From positions 4,877 through 68,876 of the forward strand of contig CAJWTF010000005.1 in assembly GCA_913046825.1 (NCBI GenBank): 64,000 bases of DNA, read 5' to 3'. Below the pieces are notes generated by a model that was not told the DNA's origin, ran no database searches, and saw nothing but the letters and a program-made list of their open reading frames with translations. Positions 1-8,469 of the stretch are shown here, piece after piece; the stretch's first letter is position 1; every line of letters begins with the position of its first letter. The stretch comes from an uncultured Rickettsiales bacterium. GTDB taxonomy: Bacteria; Pseudomonadota; Alphaproteobacteria; UBA8366. A program made the position numbers and the translations under genes.

Positions 1-128
1 GTTATTACAACATGGTCCGACGTCATGATCGAGTGATAGCCAAGCCCCTCCACCACACGTACCCACCGCAGAAAGTTCATCGGGTTGGCTGACGGCCCAA
101 AATTGAGAAGATTGACACCGAATTTCAT
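1..128 (-). CDS. LLM-family monooxygenase, N-terminal part (runs off window)
   Basis: A partial minus-strand reading frame opens with ATG at 128 and continues without a stop to base 1. It translates as MKFGVNLLNFGPSANP, then a segment ending MTSDHVVI. The MKFG start and the late SDH motif are typical of the first beta strand and second alpha/beta unit of luciferase-like (F420- or FMN-dependent) monooxygenases. A purine-rich GAGGTC lies just upstream, inside the end of the cupin gene, and the gap to the cupin stop is 10 bases, so it is probably the last gene of the same operon. Substrate and flavin type cannot be told from 42 residues. Confidence 0.75.
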   Translation of the reverse strand, partial: MKFGVNLLNFGPSANPMNFLRWVRVVEGLGYHSIMTSDHVVI

Positions 129-138
129 TTGCCGGACC

Positions 139-516
139 TCACGCGAAGACGGCTTTGCTGCCGCGCGCGGTCACGGTGATATGCCCCATCACCGTATCCG
201 CCTTGGCGCCATGCCAGTGGTTCTCACCCGCCTTGACGTGAACGACATCGCCGACATTGATTTCCTGTTCTTCGGTCTCAGTCGCCACCATGCCGGAGCC
301 GTGAACTACAACCAAAATCTGGTCGCAATCATGGGTGTGCCAGCCGGTCGTCGAGCCCATAGTAAAATTCACCACACTGCAATTATAGTTCTCGGAATCT
401 CCCGGCTCGATAACGTTCTGGCGCGAGCGACGTACCTCGCCACCGGTCCAGCCTTCGATCGGTACGGCCTCCCCCAAATCGATTTCAGGAATGTTCTTCA
501 ATGTAACAACGCGCAT
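139..516 (-). CDS. Small single-domain cupin protein
   Basis: This 125-residue protein is one cupin beta-barrel. Cupin motif 1 is visible as GWHTHDCDQ (His60 and His62), and motif 2 as GENHWHG (His100 and His102), so a mononuclear metal site is likely. It has no signal peptide and should be cytosolic. Stand-alone cupins of this size act as dioxygenases, isomerases or small-molecule binding proteins, and the sequence does not say which. It lies between a broken amidohydrolase upstream and an LLM monooxygenase 10 bases downstream on the same strand, so it probably belongs to one catabolic operon. The stop is TGA, which shows that TGA is a normal stop codon here. Confidence 0.85.
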   Translation of the reverse strand: MRVVTLKNIPEIDLGEAVPIEGWTGGEVRRSRQNVIEPGDSENYNCSVVNFTMGSTTGWHTHDCDQILVVVHGSGMVATETEEQEINVGDVVHVKAGENHWHGAKADTVMGHITVTARGSKAVFA

Positions 517-557
517 GGCGGCTCTCCCTAAATTAGTTTCTGCTACCTATGTAGGGC

Positions 558-1991
558 TCACCCAGGTTCCGTCACAGGAAGTGACAACGGTGCAATTTCC
601 TGACTGGTGCGGCCAAAGAAATCTGTGCCCTCGACCGCTGTTTCCATACGCGCCTGCCCGTCGACAATCTTCTCGGCGGCAACCTGCCGATCAAGGGTCA
701 TGCATTCGAGGTCGCAAACAGTTTGTATTCCATCGATATAAACATCCTTCAACGCACGGTCGGCAGCAGAGTGGATTAGGCACATGAGCGGGTCGCGCGA
801 CGGCAACATCATAGGATGATTGCAATCGATAACCACGATGTCCGCTTTGGCAGCCACCGCGAGGCGTCCAATGTCGTTCCGCATCAAGGCTTTTGCACCT
901 CCCGCCGTCCCCACATTGAATACATCACCGGTCTTGGCCGTGTTACCGTCGTGCTCGGCCACCCGCGCCAGAATGGTGGCGAAGCGCATGTCCTCGATGA
1001 AATCGTGGGGGATGGTATCGGGGCCGATGCCAAGCACGACACCCGCGTCGAGATGCCGCTCTAAAACCTCCAACGTCGTGCCTGGGCGCATGAACGGAGT
1101 CGGATAATGCGCGACGCCGGTCACGGTTCCGCCCAACAGCTCAACATCGAGATTGCTGTGCCAACCGACCCAGGAGCTGTGATCCGGCACAATCACTGAC
1201 CCAAGGTCACTCCTTCACCCAGCAGATCGTTCTCCACCATAAACTGAATCAGGGAAATGCCATGCCGATCCACCATAATGTTGAACTCCAGCACCGATTG
1301 GTTGGGATGGGTGGTCCAGGGCAGATCGCGCGTACTCGCTTCGGCACGACTTTCAATCAACAATACCGGTGTTACCTTGTCGATGGTCGAAGGCGGGACG
1401 ACCGCTGGGATGCGCCCGCGCCTCATCGATTACGTCCATGGCTGTGCGGAAGGCCTGCTCGCCCCGGGGCACGTCCTCGATGAATGTCAGCTAATGGATA
1501 TTGTTGCGGCTCCAACGCTATGTCTCGAAATTGGAAGCCGTGTACATGCGCAAACCACTCCGGGCCATAACCTCTATCCAGCCGGGATAGGGTGCTGTGA
1601 CACCGACCAACTTCGTCACCCAACTTAACATCCAATCCGCACAGGAGACCTCCGCACCCATGGGCAATAGCGTCCGGTCAATATGTGTGGAGTAAGCGCA
1701 GGACCGCTCATACAAACCAGTCATGAAATGTTCCGGGACGCTGTGGTCTTTGCGGAGCCCACGATAGAAGGCTGCCGTTGCCAGGTGAGCGTGAATGTCA
1801 ACGAGACCGGGGATAAGGCATAACCGGGCCCCATCAATCACAGTGTCGGCCGCTCCGGTATAATGCTTCCCAATAAAGGAGTTCGCGTTCCCACCGACGG
1901 CCAGATCACCACCTCTTAGATAGGTGTGGCCTTAGCGCTCGGCATCCCAGGCGACAATCCAATCGACATTCGAGAAATCTGTGATTGCCAT
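558..1991 (-). pseudogene. Amidohydrolase (ATZ/TRZ-like) pseudogene
   Basis: Pieces of one metal-dependent amidohydrolase are spread over several frames. The ATG at 1991 opens MAITDFSNVDW but meets TAA at codon 20 (1932-1934). The next piece carries the metal-binding motif PGLVDIHAH. A middle piece (about 1193-1426) and the C-terminal third (558-1196, with MIVPDHSSW and KADIVVIDCNHPM) follow after further frameshifts. An intact member of this family has about 450 residues, which fits the total span. Such enzymes deaminate or dechlorinate purine, pyrimidine or triazine rings. It sits between the MerB-like gene and the cupin on the same strand. With one stop and at least two frame changes, it is almost certainly not expressed as an enzyme. 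Confidence 0.85.
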
Positions 1992-2074
1992 GGTCCGCCT
2001 CTCAGTTTAATTGCAGATTAACGCGGATCCCAAAACGGGTTGTTACCGCTGACCGCCATCAAGGCCTCAATAAA

Positions 2075-2719
2075 TTATGGCGCTGAATCCGATAAGGTCG
2101 AGACATAATCCGGTTTCAGCCGGTCGCGATGGCGCGGTGAGCTCAACAATTTTGCCGCCTCCGTCAACGGCATCAGGCCCGGCTCCGTGCCGGGCGCGAA
2201 CTCACTCCAATTCCGGGCATCCTCTTCAGACCTGAAGAGGTTCATGCGGCTTAAGGAAAAGGGAAGGCTCTCGTACCATTTCTTGATCGGCCGATCGACA
2301 TAGAAATGAATGCCGTCGGGCGTCGCCTCCTCGATCACACTGTCGCGCATGGTGATGTGCATGTCCTCACCCGAATGTAGGCAGGGAGCATCGATTTCAA
2401 CCGTCTTGCCGAGAAACAGTCAGGAGATTGCGGTGGCTTCCAGCCCGCATTGCGCGAACCATTTTCGCGTACCGTCGACGGTGACCCTATAATGGGTTGG
2501 TAGATTGTAGAACGGTGCAAACGACGCGATCAGATCGGTGCCGGGAAAGACCCAATTGGGCAGACCTTGGCCCATCAGATCGTGCAGCAACTCCCGACCT
2601 TCAGCAGGGGAAATATCGAACTCGCGCGCCATTTCCGTATAATGCGGCGCCTCTCCATTCTCCACGATAAAGCGGAGAATGAAGTTATACGTCCGATCCA
2701 ACGTCGCCGCGTCGGCCAT
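2075..2719 (-). pseudogene. MerB-like (alkylmercury lyase family) gene with one in-frame TGA
   Basis: This is a continuous 215-codon frame interrupted only by TGA at 2420-2422 (codon 100). Residues 1-60 form the winged-helix start typical of MerB relatives. WFAQCGLEA (Cys91, Glu94) matches the MerB region that carries the first catalytic Cys and the Asp. After the TGA the frame resumes LFLGKTVEIDAPC and continues through a DUF-like tail to TLSDSAP. The second catalytic Cys of true MerB seems to be Ser here, so the protein is probably not an organomercurial lyase. I infer that the TGA replaces Trp (one base from TGG). The gene follows an LLM stop by 10 bases. Readthrough is possible but unsupported. 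Confidence 0.7.
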
Positions 2720-2729
2720 AGCCTATTCC

Positions 2730-3569
2730 CTATCCGATCAGCTTCGTGAATGCGTCCAGCTTCTGCATGCAGGTGTCGCGGTCCGCCGTCGGCATCTGCA
2801 ATAGGACAGTATCGATCCCAGCCGCTTCGTATTTATCGAGTTCGGCACGATCCTCCGGTCCTCGGAAGATCGTGATCGACAGCTCGCTCGGATCGCGGCC
2901 GACATCTTCGGCCATCGCGGCCAATCGAGATTTGGCTTCCGACGGATCAAATCCGGGCTTGGCGCGCGGCAACCAACCATCGCAATAATCGACCACGCGC
3001 TTCAAGGTGTGATCGGTCTCACCACCCAGGATAATCGGCGGGTGCGGTGTTTGTAGCGGCTTCGGATAAGAGAATGCCGGATCAAAATTCACAAACTCGC
3101 CATGGAATTCGGCCTGTTCCTGCGTCCACATTTCCTTCATCGCCAACACATTCTCGCGCATCAGTTTGAAGCGCGTCTTATACTCAACGCCGTGGTTCTC
3201 CATCTCGTCGACATTCCAACCACCGCCGATGCCGAAGACAAACCGGCCACCGGAAAGCTTATCGATACTGGCGACGTTCTTGGCGGTGACGATGGGGTCA
3301 CGCTGTGGCACCAGGCAGATACCAGTGCCGACCTTTAATTTCTTGGTCGCAGCCGCCGCAAAGGACAACGCAACGAACGGATCGTAAGTGTGATAATACT
3401 CCTTCGGAAGCGTCCCATCGCCAGCACCCCACGGCGTCTTACGGCTGGCCGGGATATGCGTGTGCTCCGGCTGCAGGAGCGTGCTGAAACCCCTTTGCTC
3501 GAGTTCGACGGCAAGTTCGACGATATCGATGGAATAGTCGGTCGCGAAGAAGAAAACACCTAAGTCCAT
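2730..3569 (-). CDS. LLM class flavin-dependent oxidoreductase (Rv2161c-like)
   Basis: This 279-residue TIM-barrel protein belongs to the luciferase-like monooxygenases. It resembles the Rv2161c-type subgroup usually annotated as F420-dependent. Visible landmarks are QPEHTHIPASR near residue 35, GTGICLVPQRDPI, FGIGGGWNVDEMENHG and HPPIILGGETDHTLKRV. Family members oxidise or reduce small organic substrates with FMNH2 or F420H2. An NADPH:FMN reductase diverges 121 bases away, which makes FMNH2 supply plausible. It heads the minus-strand operon with the MerB-like gene, amidohydrolase, cupin and a second LLM. It is a clear paralogue of the LLM at 8470-9309: same length, with matching GGWN and GGETDHTL blocks. 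The substrate is unknown. Confidence 0.88.
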   Translation of the reverse strand: MDLGVFFFATDYSIDIVELAVELEQRGFSTLLQPEHTHIPASRKTPWGAGDGTLPKEYYHTYDPFVALSFAAAATKKLKVGTGICLVPQRDPIVTAKNVASIDKLSGGRFVFGIGGGWNVDEMENHGVEYKTRFKLMRENVLAMKEMWTQEQAEFHGEFVNFDPAFSYPKPLQTPHPPIILGGETDHTLKRVVDYCDGWLPRAKPGFDPSEAKSRLAAMAEDVGRDPSELSITIFRGPEDRAELDKYEAAGIDTVLLQMPTADRDTCMQKLDAFTKLIG

Positions 3570-3690
3570 TTACAAAGCTCCCAATGAAATACCTTTCAGC
3601 CATTAAATCCCGCTGGGACCAGGCTGTCCATGCAGCTCCCACCTGATAGGGTCAGTACAACTGAAAAAATTCATATTGGGACATTAAAGC
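3570..3690. promoter_or_regulatory. Divergent intergenic region between LLM and FMN reductase
   Basis: This 121-base spacer lies between two start codons that point away from each other, so it must hold promoters for both the LLM operon and the FMN reductase. I do not see a confident -35/-10 pair or operator. A shared regulator would fit the idea that the reductase feeds the monooxygenase. Confidence 0.5.
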
Positions 3691-4242
3691 ATGGCCGATA
3701 CGAAAATCCTGGGTATCTGCGGCAGTTTGCGGAAAGCCTCGCTCAACATGGCCGCCTTGCGCGCCGCGGGCGCGAACGCGCCGGACGGCATCAGTTTGGA
3801 TATAGCCAATCTCTCCGGCATTCCAGTCTATAACGAGGAAATCTATGCCGACGGATTCCCGCCAGCGGTTGATACCTTCCGTGCGCAAATCCGGGCCGCC
3901 GACGCGCTCCTCTTCGCCACGCCGGAGTATAATTACTCAATTCCAGGCCCGTTGAAGAACGCCATCGACTGGGCCTCACGTCCGCCGGAACATCCCTTCA
4001 CTGGCAAGGCAGTCGGCATGCTTGGTTGCTCCGCCGGGACCTCCGGCACGATGCGGGCGCAATATCATTTACGCCAGGTGATGGTGTTTCTCGACATGCG
4101 GCCACTGAATAAGCCAGAAGTTTTTATTCCAGCGGCGGGCAAGCTGTTCGACTACAATGGAAACTTGGCCGATGACGCGACGGCGGGACGGGTTGGAGAC
4201 TTGATGGCAGCACTCGCAGCGTGGTCGAAACAGATTTCTTAA
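3691..4242 (+). CDS. NADPH-dependent FMN reductase
   Basis: A 183-residue flavodoxin-fold protein of the SsuE/ChrR/ArsH-like NADPH:FMN reductase family. The phosphate-binding loop GSLRKASLN lies at residues 11-19, and the diagnostic PEYNYSIPG segment at 78-86 is followed by LKNAIDW. The length is typical. These cytosolic enzymes reduce FMN or quinones with NAD(P)H and often supply FMNH2 to a partner monooxygenase. It diverges from the LLM at 2730-3569, a common pairing for two-component flavin monooxygenases. A palindromic C/G-rich element follows the stop. Confidence 0.9.
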   Translation: MADTKILGICGSLRKASLNMAALRAAGANAPDGISLDIANLSGIPVYNEEIYADGFPPAVDTFRAQIRAADALLFATPEYNYSIPGPLKNAIDWASRPPEHPFTGKAVGMLGCSAGTSGTMRAQYHLRQVMVFLDMRPLNKPEVFIPAAGKLFDYNGNLADDATAGRVGDLMAALAAWSKQIS

Positions 4243-4248
4243 GAAATT

Positions 4249-4287
4249 CCCCTCACCCCTGCCCTCTCCCAAAAGGGGAGAGGGGGC
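4249..4287. repeat. C/G-rich palindrome between convergent genes
   Basis: CCCTCTCCC (4262-4270) pairs with GGGAGAGGG (4276-4284) around a short A-rich loop, between the convergent FMN reductase and GST genes. The flank CCCCTCACCCC, together with the stem, resembles one arm of the larger palindrome at 38861-38960. It is therefore probably a short copy of the same dispersed element and may act as a two-way terminator. There is no long T tract. Confidence 0.6.
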
Positions 4288-4299
4288 TTAAAACAAATA

Positions 4300-4998
4300 C
4301 TACTCAGCCGCGACAACTTCCTGCTCGAACAAATTGCCGATGTGGTAACCGTAACGCTTCATCGATGTTTTGAACTCGGGCACGAAACTGTCCGCAACCG
4401 ATCCGGTTACCAATTCCGAGGCAAGCAAGGCTTTGCACCACGCTTTCACCAACGGGAAGCCGTCGAGTAGACCGGTATTGAGCCGCTCTTCGGCGATCAT
4501 AAAACGTTGGAAGAACGGCGCATAGGCCGCATCCACCAGACACAGCGTATCGCCGTTGAAATACGGACCGTCATTACCGCGTTCGGCCTTGATCGCGTCT
4601 TCCAGCTTTTTGAGAGCTTTCTCGGCATCCGGTCGGCCCGCTTCCATCTCGGCCACAGTCTCGCGGCGATAGGCGGCACTCAGGCCTTTAGAGAAGTCCG
4701 GCACGAAATCGGTCCATGCCCGGTTACGCGCTCGCTTGATCGGATCTTTCGGATGCAAGTGCGGCGCGACCACTTCCTCCAAGAATTCGGCGATGGCGTT
4801 CGATTCAAACAGCACGTCATCGTCCACGTTTAACACCGGCACCTTGCCGTGCGGCGATATTTTCAGGAACCAATCCGGCTTTTCGCGAAGATTAATGTAG
4901 GTAACGTCAAAGTCTACTTCCTTGGTACGCAGCACGATCACGGCGCGCTGGACCCAGGGTCAAGTTACAGAACTAATAAGATGAAACTTCTTGCCCAT
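4300..4998 (-). CDS. Glutathione S-transferase with in-frame TGA at the catalytic Cys (selenocysteine candidate or nonsense)
   Basis: A strong GGGAGGA ribosome site precedes ATG at 4998. The frame reads MGKKFHLISSVT, then TGA (4960-4962, codon 13), then PWVQRAVIVLRTK, and stays open to 4300 (233 codons with the stop). Family members carry a catalytic Cys in a CP(F/W) motif at the N-terminal end of the first thioredoxin-fold helix, exactly where the TGA stands. The rest looks intact: ISPHGKVPVL, ESNAIAEFLEE, and a full alpha-helical C-terminal domain. The TGA could be a TGC-to-TGA nonsense mutation, leaving translation only from GTG at 4941 without the active site. It could instead encode selenocysteine; GST-like selenoproteins have been reported from marine metagenomes. 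No sel genes are in this window. Confidence 0.7.
4930..4950 (-). promoter_or_regulatory. Possible SECIS-like hairpin downstream of the GST TGA
   Basis: On the minus strand, 9 bases after the TGA, CAGCGC (4950-4945) can pair with GTGCTG (4935-4930), one G-U pair included. The nine-base loop GCCGTGATC begins with G. Bacterial SECIS elements are short hairpins at about this distance with a G early in the loop. A six-base stem is easily found by chance in GC-rich coding DNA, so this is weak support only. Confidence 0.25.
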
Positions 4999-5100
4999 AA
5001 GGCGTCCTCCCAATGTGTCGGGGTTTAGGTTGTAGATCGACCATAGGGTGGGGACTATATCGAGTCAAAACACGTCCCGTTTACATAAGGAAGCGCCGCA

Positions 5101-6102
5101 ATGAAATTTGGACTCTATATTTCAACCCAATGGCCGGAGGGCGCAAACATCTCGTCCGAGATGGACAACATGCTAGAACAGGTCCGGGTCGCCCGCGACA
5201 ACGGCTTTTCGTCTGTCTGGATGGGCCAACACTATTTGGTCGCGCCCATGCAGATGATGCAGGTCATGCCACTGCTCTCGCGGCTGGCGGCTGAGGGTGA
5301 AGGCATGACATTCGGCACCGCCGTCGTCTTGCTCTCCATGCTCAATCCGGCGGTCGTGGCGGAAGAAGCCGCGACGCTCGATTGGATCACCGAAGGGAAT
5401 TTTGTTCTTGGCGTCGGCATGGGTTATCGGAAGGAAGAGTTCGAGACCCTTGGCGTGCCGTTCAATCAGCGGGTCGGGCGGCTCGAGGAAGGCATCGACG
5501 TTATCCGGCGACTTTGGACCGAAGATCGCGTCAATCACGACGGAAAGTATTTCAAGATCGACAATCTTGGTATCAGTCTGAAGCCGAAGCGCTCCGGCGG
5601 CCCGCCGATTTGGCTTGGCGGTCAGGTTCCAGCGGCGGTCGCGCGGGCCGCCCAGCTCGGCGACGCCTGGATGGCAGCCCCCACGGACAGTTTCGGTCGC
5701 GTCGCCAAATGCGTCGAGATGTTCCGCACGGCACGCGCCGAGGCCGGATTGCCGATGCCGGACAGCATGCCTATCACCCGCGAGTGCTGTATCCGAGATA
5801 CCCAAGCACAAGCACTTGAGGTTTGCCGCCCCGCCTTGCTCGACAAGTACAAAGCCTATGCGTCCTGGGGGGCAGCAGGCAGCGGAGAGAAAAGCCGGAG
5901 CTTCGCCGACTCCTTCGACGATTTTATGACGGACCGCTTCATCGTCGGCGACGAGGCGGAGGCCGCGGACGAGTTTCAGCGCTATCGCGACGAGCTCGGA
6001 ATCGATACTTTTATTCTGCGGATGAGCTGGATCGGCCTCGAGCAGGCGGAGATGCTGGAAACCATCAAGCGGGTCGGACGGGTCGCCGCCAGGGTGTCAT
6101 AA
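5101..6102 (+). CDS. LLM class flavin-dependent oxidoreductase
   Basis: A 333-residue luciferase-like TIM-barrel monooxygenase. It starts MKFGLYISTQWP, continues with SVWMGQHYLVAPMQ around residue 40, and has VGMGYRKEEFETLGVPF, then PPIWLGGQVPAAVARAAQLGD for the flavin phosphate region. An AAGGAAG ribosome site precedes the ATG. The length fits the bacterial luciferase/alkanal-monooxygenase-like group better than the shorter Rv2161c-like paralogues in this window. It probably uses reduced FMN or F420 to oxidise a small organic compound; the substrate is unknown. It is a single-gene unit, divergent from the GST and followed by the PPK2 remnant. Confidence 0.88.
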   Translation: MKFGLYISTQWPEGANISSEMDNMLEQVRVARDNGFSSVWMGQHYLVAPMQMMQVMPLLSRLAAEGEGMTFGTAVVLLSMLNPAVVAEEAATLDWITEGNFVLGVGMGYRKEEFETLGVPFNQRVGRLEEGIDVIRRLWTEDRVNHDGKYFKIDNLGISLKPKRSGGPPIWLGGQVPAAVARAAQLGDAWMAAPTDSFGRVAKCVEMFRTARAEAGLPMPDSMPITRECCIRDTQAQALEVCRPALLDKYKAYASWGAAGSGEKSRSFADSFDDFMTDRFIVGDEAEAADEFQRYRDELGIDTFILRMSWIGLEQAEMLETIKRVGRVAARVS

Positions 6103-6186
6103 TCGATCCCAAGCGTTGGGGGGGGAGGGGTCCATGTTCGAAGCGGCGGAGCGCGGACAAAAAACATCGAAGCAAGCGTTCCACTA

Positions 6187-6974
6187 ATTGGCGCCGGACC
6201 TGCGCCTGCGCATGGTCCGATTGCAGCAATCTCTGCGCGCCGCCGGGCACGGACGAATACGGCAGCACCCAAGGTTCTAACGCAACTGGATATGTCGCCA
6301 ACGATATCCCGCGAACACCATAGTATCGAATTGTAGGCGCTGCGGACACGGCTTCACAGCCTATATCGCCACCCCCAATCGGAGGCGCTCTCGACCGTTC
6401 TGGTTTTCGAAGGATGGGATGGCGCAGGAAAGGGTGGTGCCATCCGGCGCATGACGACAGCCCTCGACGCACGCGATTACCGCGTCATTCCGATCTCAGC
6501 ACCGACAGACGAGGAACGAGCGCACCATTTTCTCTGTCGGTTCTGGCATCATCTTGCGCGGGTCGGACGTTTCACAATATTCAACCGCAGTTGGTACGGC
6601 CGAGTTTTGGTCGAATATGTGGAGAATTTTATATCGAACGACCTTTACGAACGCTCCTTTGACGAGATCAACGGGTTCGAGGAATAGCTCACGGAGTCCT
6701 GTTGTTGAAATTCTGGCTGCATATCGACAAAGATGAACAGGCGGCACAGTTTGAGAAACGTGGAAACATTCCATTTAAAAGCTGGAAGCTGACGGACGAA
6801 GATTGGCGCAACCGCGAGAAGTGGGACGATTACGAATGCGCGGTCGACGAAATGGTGCTGAGGACAGGCACCTATGATTGCCTGTGGACCTTGGTCGAGG
6901 CTAAAAGCAAACGCCTCGCCCGATTAAAAGTGATACGCACACTTTGCGAGCGGCTGGAAGAACGGCTGGGGTAA
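6187..6974 (+). pseudogene. Polyphosphate kinase 2 (PPK2/Pap-like) remnant
   Basis: Fragments of a PPK2 domain are readable in more than one frame. The Walker A segment FEGWDGAGKGGAIRR lies near 6400-6455. The block TALDARDYRVIPISAPTDEE, RFTIFNRSWYGRVLVE and FDEINGFEE follow, then a TAG where the family has Gln. The frame resumes as LKFWLHIDKDEQ and SWKLTDEDWRNREKW and ends in LCERLEERLG. PPK2 enzymes transfer phosphate between polyphosphate and nucleotides. The first domain of a two-domain Pap-type protein is missing. The lid-loop Arg and Trp residues are kept, but the stop and frame changes make it non-functional. Confidence 0.8.
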
Positions 6975-7018
6975 GGCCCTGCTACCCGATCTCAAACGTT
7001 CCGGGTATTATCGACTTG

Positions 7019-7462
7019 TCAGGTGGCGCCATGGATTTCTGGATCACCGTGGTTTCGCAACAATATCTGACGGATTGCCGATATCCGCCACTCATCGTCG
7101 ACTTGCAGAAAGCCGAATTCGTAGCGTCCGTAAGAATGTAAGAACGCATCATTCCATCCGTCGAAATCCGGATGGAAACGATGGATGATGTAGTTGCACC
7201 AACCGTGCGCAGTGGCATCGTCGATCTCCACCCGCAGGTTCAGAAAATTATGCTGCATGTCGAGCGTAGAAAGCGCCGCCTCTCTTTGCGCCACGTAACG
7301 GTCGCCGGAAACCTTACCCGGAGACACGTTGCGGAAAGAGGAATAATCCGTCCAAATGGTATTGGCGAGACACAACCGCATCGTCTTCCAGTCCTTTTCA
7401 TCGAAGGACCAAAAGAAACGGCACAGCAGATCGTTGAGCGTGTCCCGGTCCGTCACGTCCAC
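7019..7462 (-). CDS. SnoaL/NTF2-like protein
   Basis: This 147-residue protein has the SnoaL-4/NTF2-like layout: an N-terminal helix with DRDTLNDLLCRFFWSFDEKDW, then mixed beta strands with TDYSSFRNVSPGK, a hairpin with HNFLNLRVEID and a final strand near DEWRISAIRQ. Members are small cup-shaped proteins that act as dehydratases, isomerases, hydroxylating-dioxygenase partners or ligand binders. It starts 2 bases after the stop of the quinone oxidoreductase, so translation is probably coupled. It is the last gene of the five-gene minus operon that begins with the molybdopterin hydroxylase. No catalytic residue can be assigned with confidence. Confidence 0.8.
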   Translation of the reverse strand: MDVTDRDTLNDLLCRFFWSFDEKDWKTMRLCLANTIWTDYSSFRNVSPGKVSGDRYVAQREAALSTLDMQHNFLNLRVEIDDATAHGWCNYIIHRFHPDFDGWNDAFLHSYGRYEFGFLQVDDEWRISAIRQILLRNHGDPEIHGAT

Positions 7463-7464
7463 AC

Positions 7465-8427
7465 CTAGGCTGTCAGCAATATCTTTCCAAAATGCTGATT
7501 ATCTTTCATGTATTGATGCGCCTCCACAGCCTCTTCCAGCGGGAAGGCCTTATCGATGGGGATGGACAGATCACCCGCTTCGAGGGCACCCCAGAGATCG
7601 GCTTTCATCAGACGGATGATCTCGGCGACTTCTTCCTCGCTGCGGGTACGGAAGGTGACACCGATATAATCGATGCGCCGGGCTGCGTGCAGATCAAAGT
7701 CGAGCTCGCCCTTGAACCCACCGAGACGGCCAACATTTACAATCCGCCCAAGAATACGGGTGGCCTTCAGATTGTCATTCATCACACCGCCCGAAACTTG
7801 ATCGACGATCAAGTCCACACCTTTGCCGTTGGTCGCCTCTAATACTTTGTCGGCCCAATCTGGGCTTTTCGAATCGAGCGCAATGTCCGCACCGTATTCG
7901 GTCAGCTTGGCACGACGGCCCTCATGGGTCGAAGTGCCGATGACAAGACCCGCTCCCATCGTCTTGGCGATCTGCATTCCAAGAATGCCGACACCGGAAC
8001 TCGCACCTTGAATCAACACGCTATCGCCTTTCTCCAACCGGCCCGCGGTCACAATGGCGTTGTGCATAGTCTGCAGGGAGACCGGAAGCGTCGCCGCTTG
8101 CTCCAAGCTCATGTTGTTGCCGGGGACTTTCCAGGCCCGGCCCGCAACCGTCACCGCATACTCCGCATATGCACCGCCGCCGGTGCACATTACCCGGTCG
8201 CCGACCGCCAGCCCGGTGACGCCATCGCCTAACGCCGCGACTTCGCCCGACCATTCACGGCCGCCGACACCGCCGCCCGCAAACCCGCGTGCGCCCTGCA
8301 GCGCCAACAGATCGGCTCGATTAAGCCCCGCGGCCGCGACTTTGATCAGAACTTCTCCCGCCTTCGCTTCCGGTTGCGGTACGTCCTTTATCTCCAACCC
8401 ATTTTCCGTGATGACAGCAGACTTCAT
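7465..8427 (-). CDS. NADPH:quinone oxidoreductase / zinc-type alcohol dehydrogenase-like
   Basis: A 320-residue medium-chain dehydrogenase/reductase of the zinc-free quinone oxidoreductase group. It has a GroES-like N-terminal domain with NRADLLALQG and GDRVMCTGGGAYAEY, and a Rossmann domain with QGASSGVGILGMQIAK. A C-terminal HQYMKDNQHFGKILL motif is present. It probably reduces quinones or alpha,beta-unsaturated carbonyls with NADPH. A clear AAGGAG site precedes the ATG. It is the fourth gene in the operon with the molybdopterin subunit, MoaD-like protein, LLM and SnoaL-like protein, so it may process a carbonyl intermediate of that pathway. Confidence 0.88.
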   Translation of the reverse strand: MKSAVITENGLEIKDVPQPEAKAGEVLIKVAAAGLNRADLLALQGARGFAGGGVGGREWSGEVAALGDGVTGLAVGDRVMCTGGGAYAEYAVTVAGRAWKVPGNNMSLEQAATLPVSLQTMHNAIVTAGRLEKGDSVLIQGASSGVGILGMQIAKTMGAGLVIGTSTHEGRRAKLTEYGADIALDSKSPDWADKVLEATNGKGVDLIVDQVSGGVMNDNLKATRILGRIVNVGRLGGFKGELDFDLHAARRIDYIGVTFRTRSEEEVAEIIRLMKADLWGALEAGDLSIPIDKAFPLEEAVEAHQYMKDNQHFGKILLTA

Positions 8428-8469
8428 GGCTTTTTCTCCTTAACAATTGTGATGCGCAAGTCCGCCCGG

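Noticed and set aside
2420..4962. TGA recoded as Trp across the genome (code 4)
   Set aside because: Intact genes end in TGA next to or overlapping the next gene (for example 139-141, 18352-18354 and 25868-25870), so TGA is a normal stop here.
5173..5811. A 212-codon antisense frame in the LLM gene at 5101
   Set aside because: The sense LLM frame has clear family motifs and a ribosome site; the antisense text has none.
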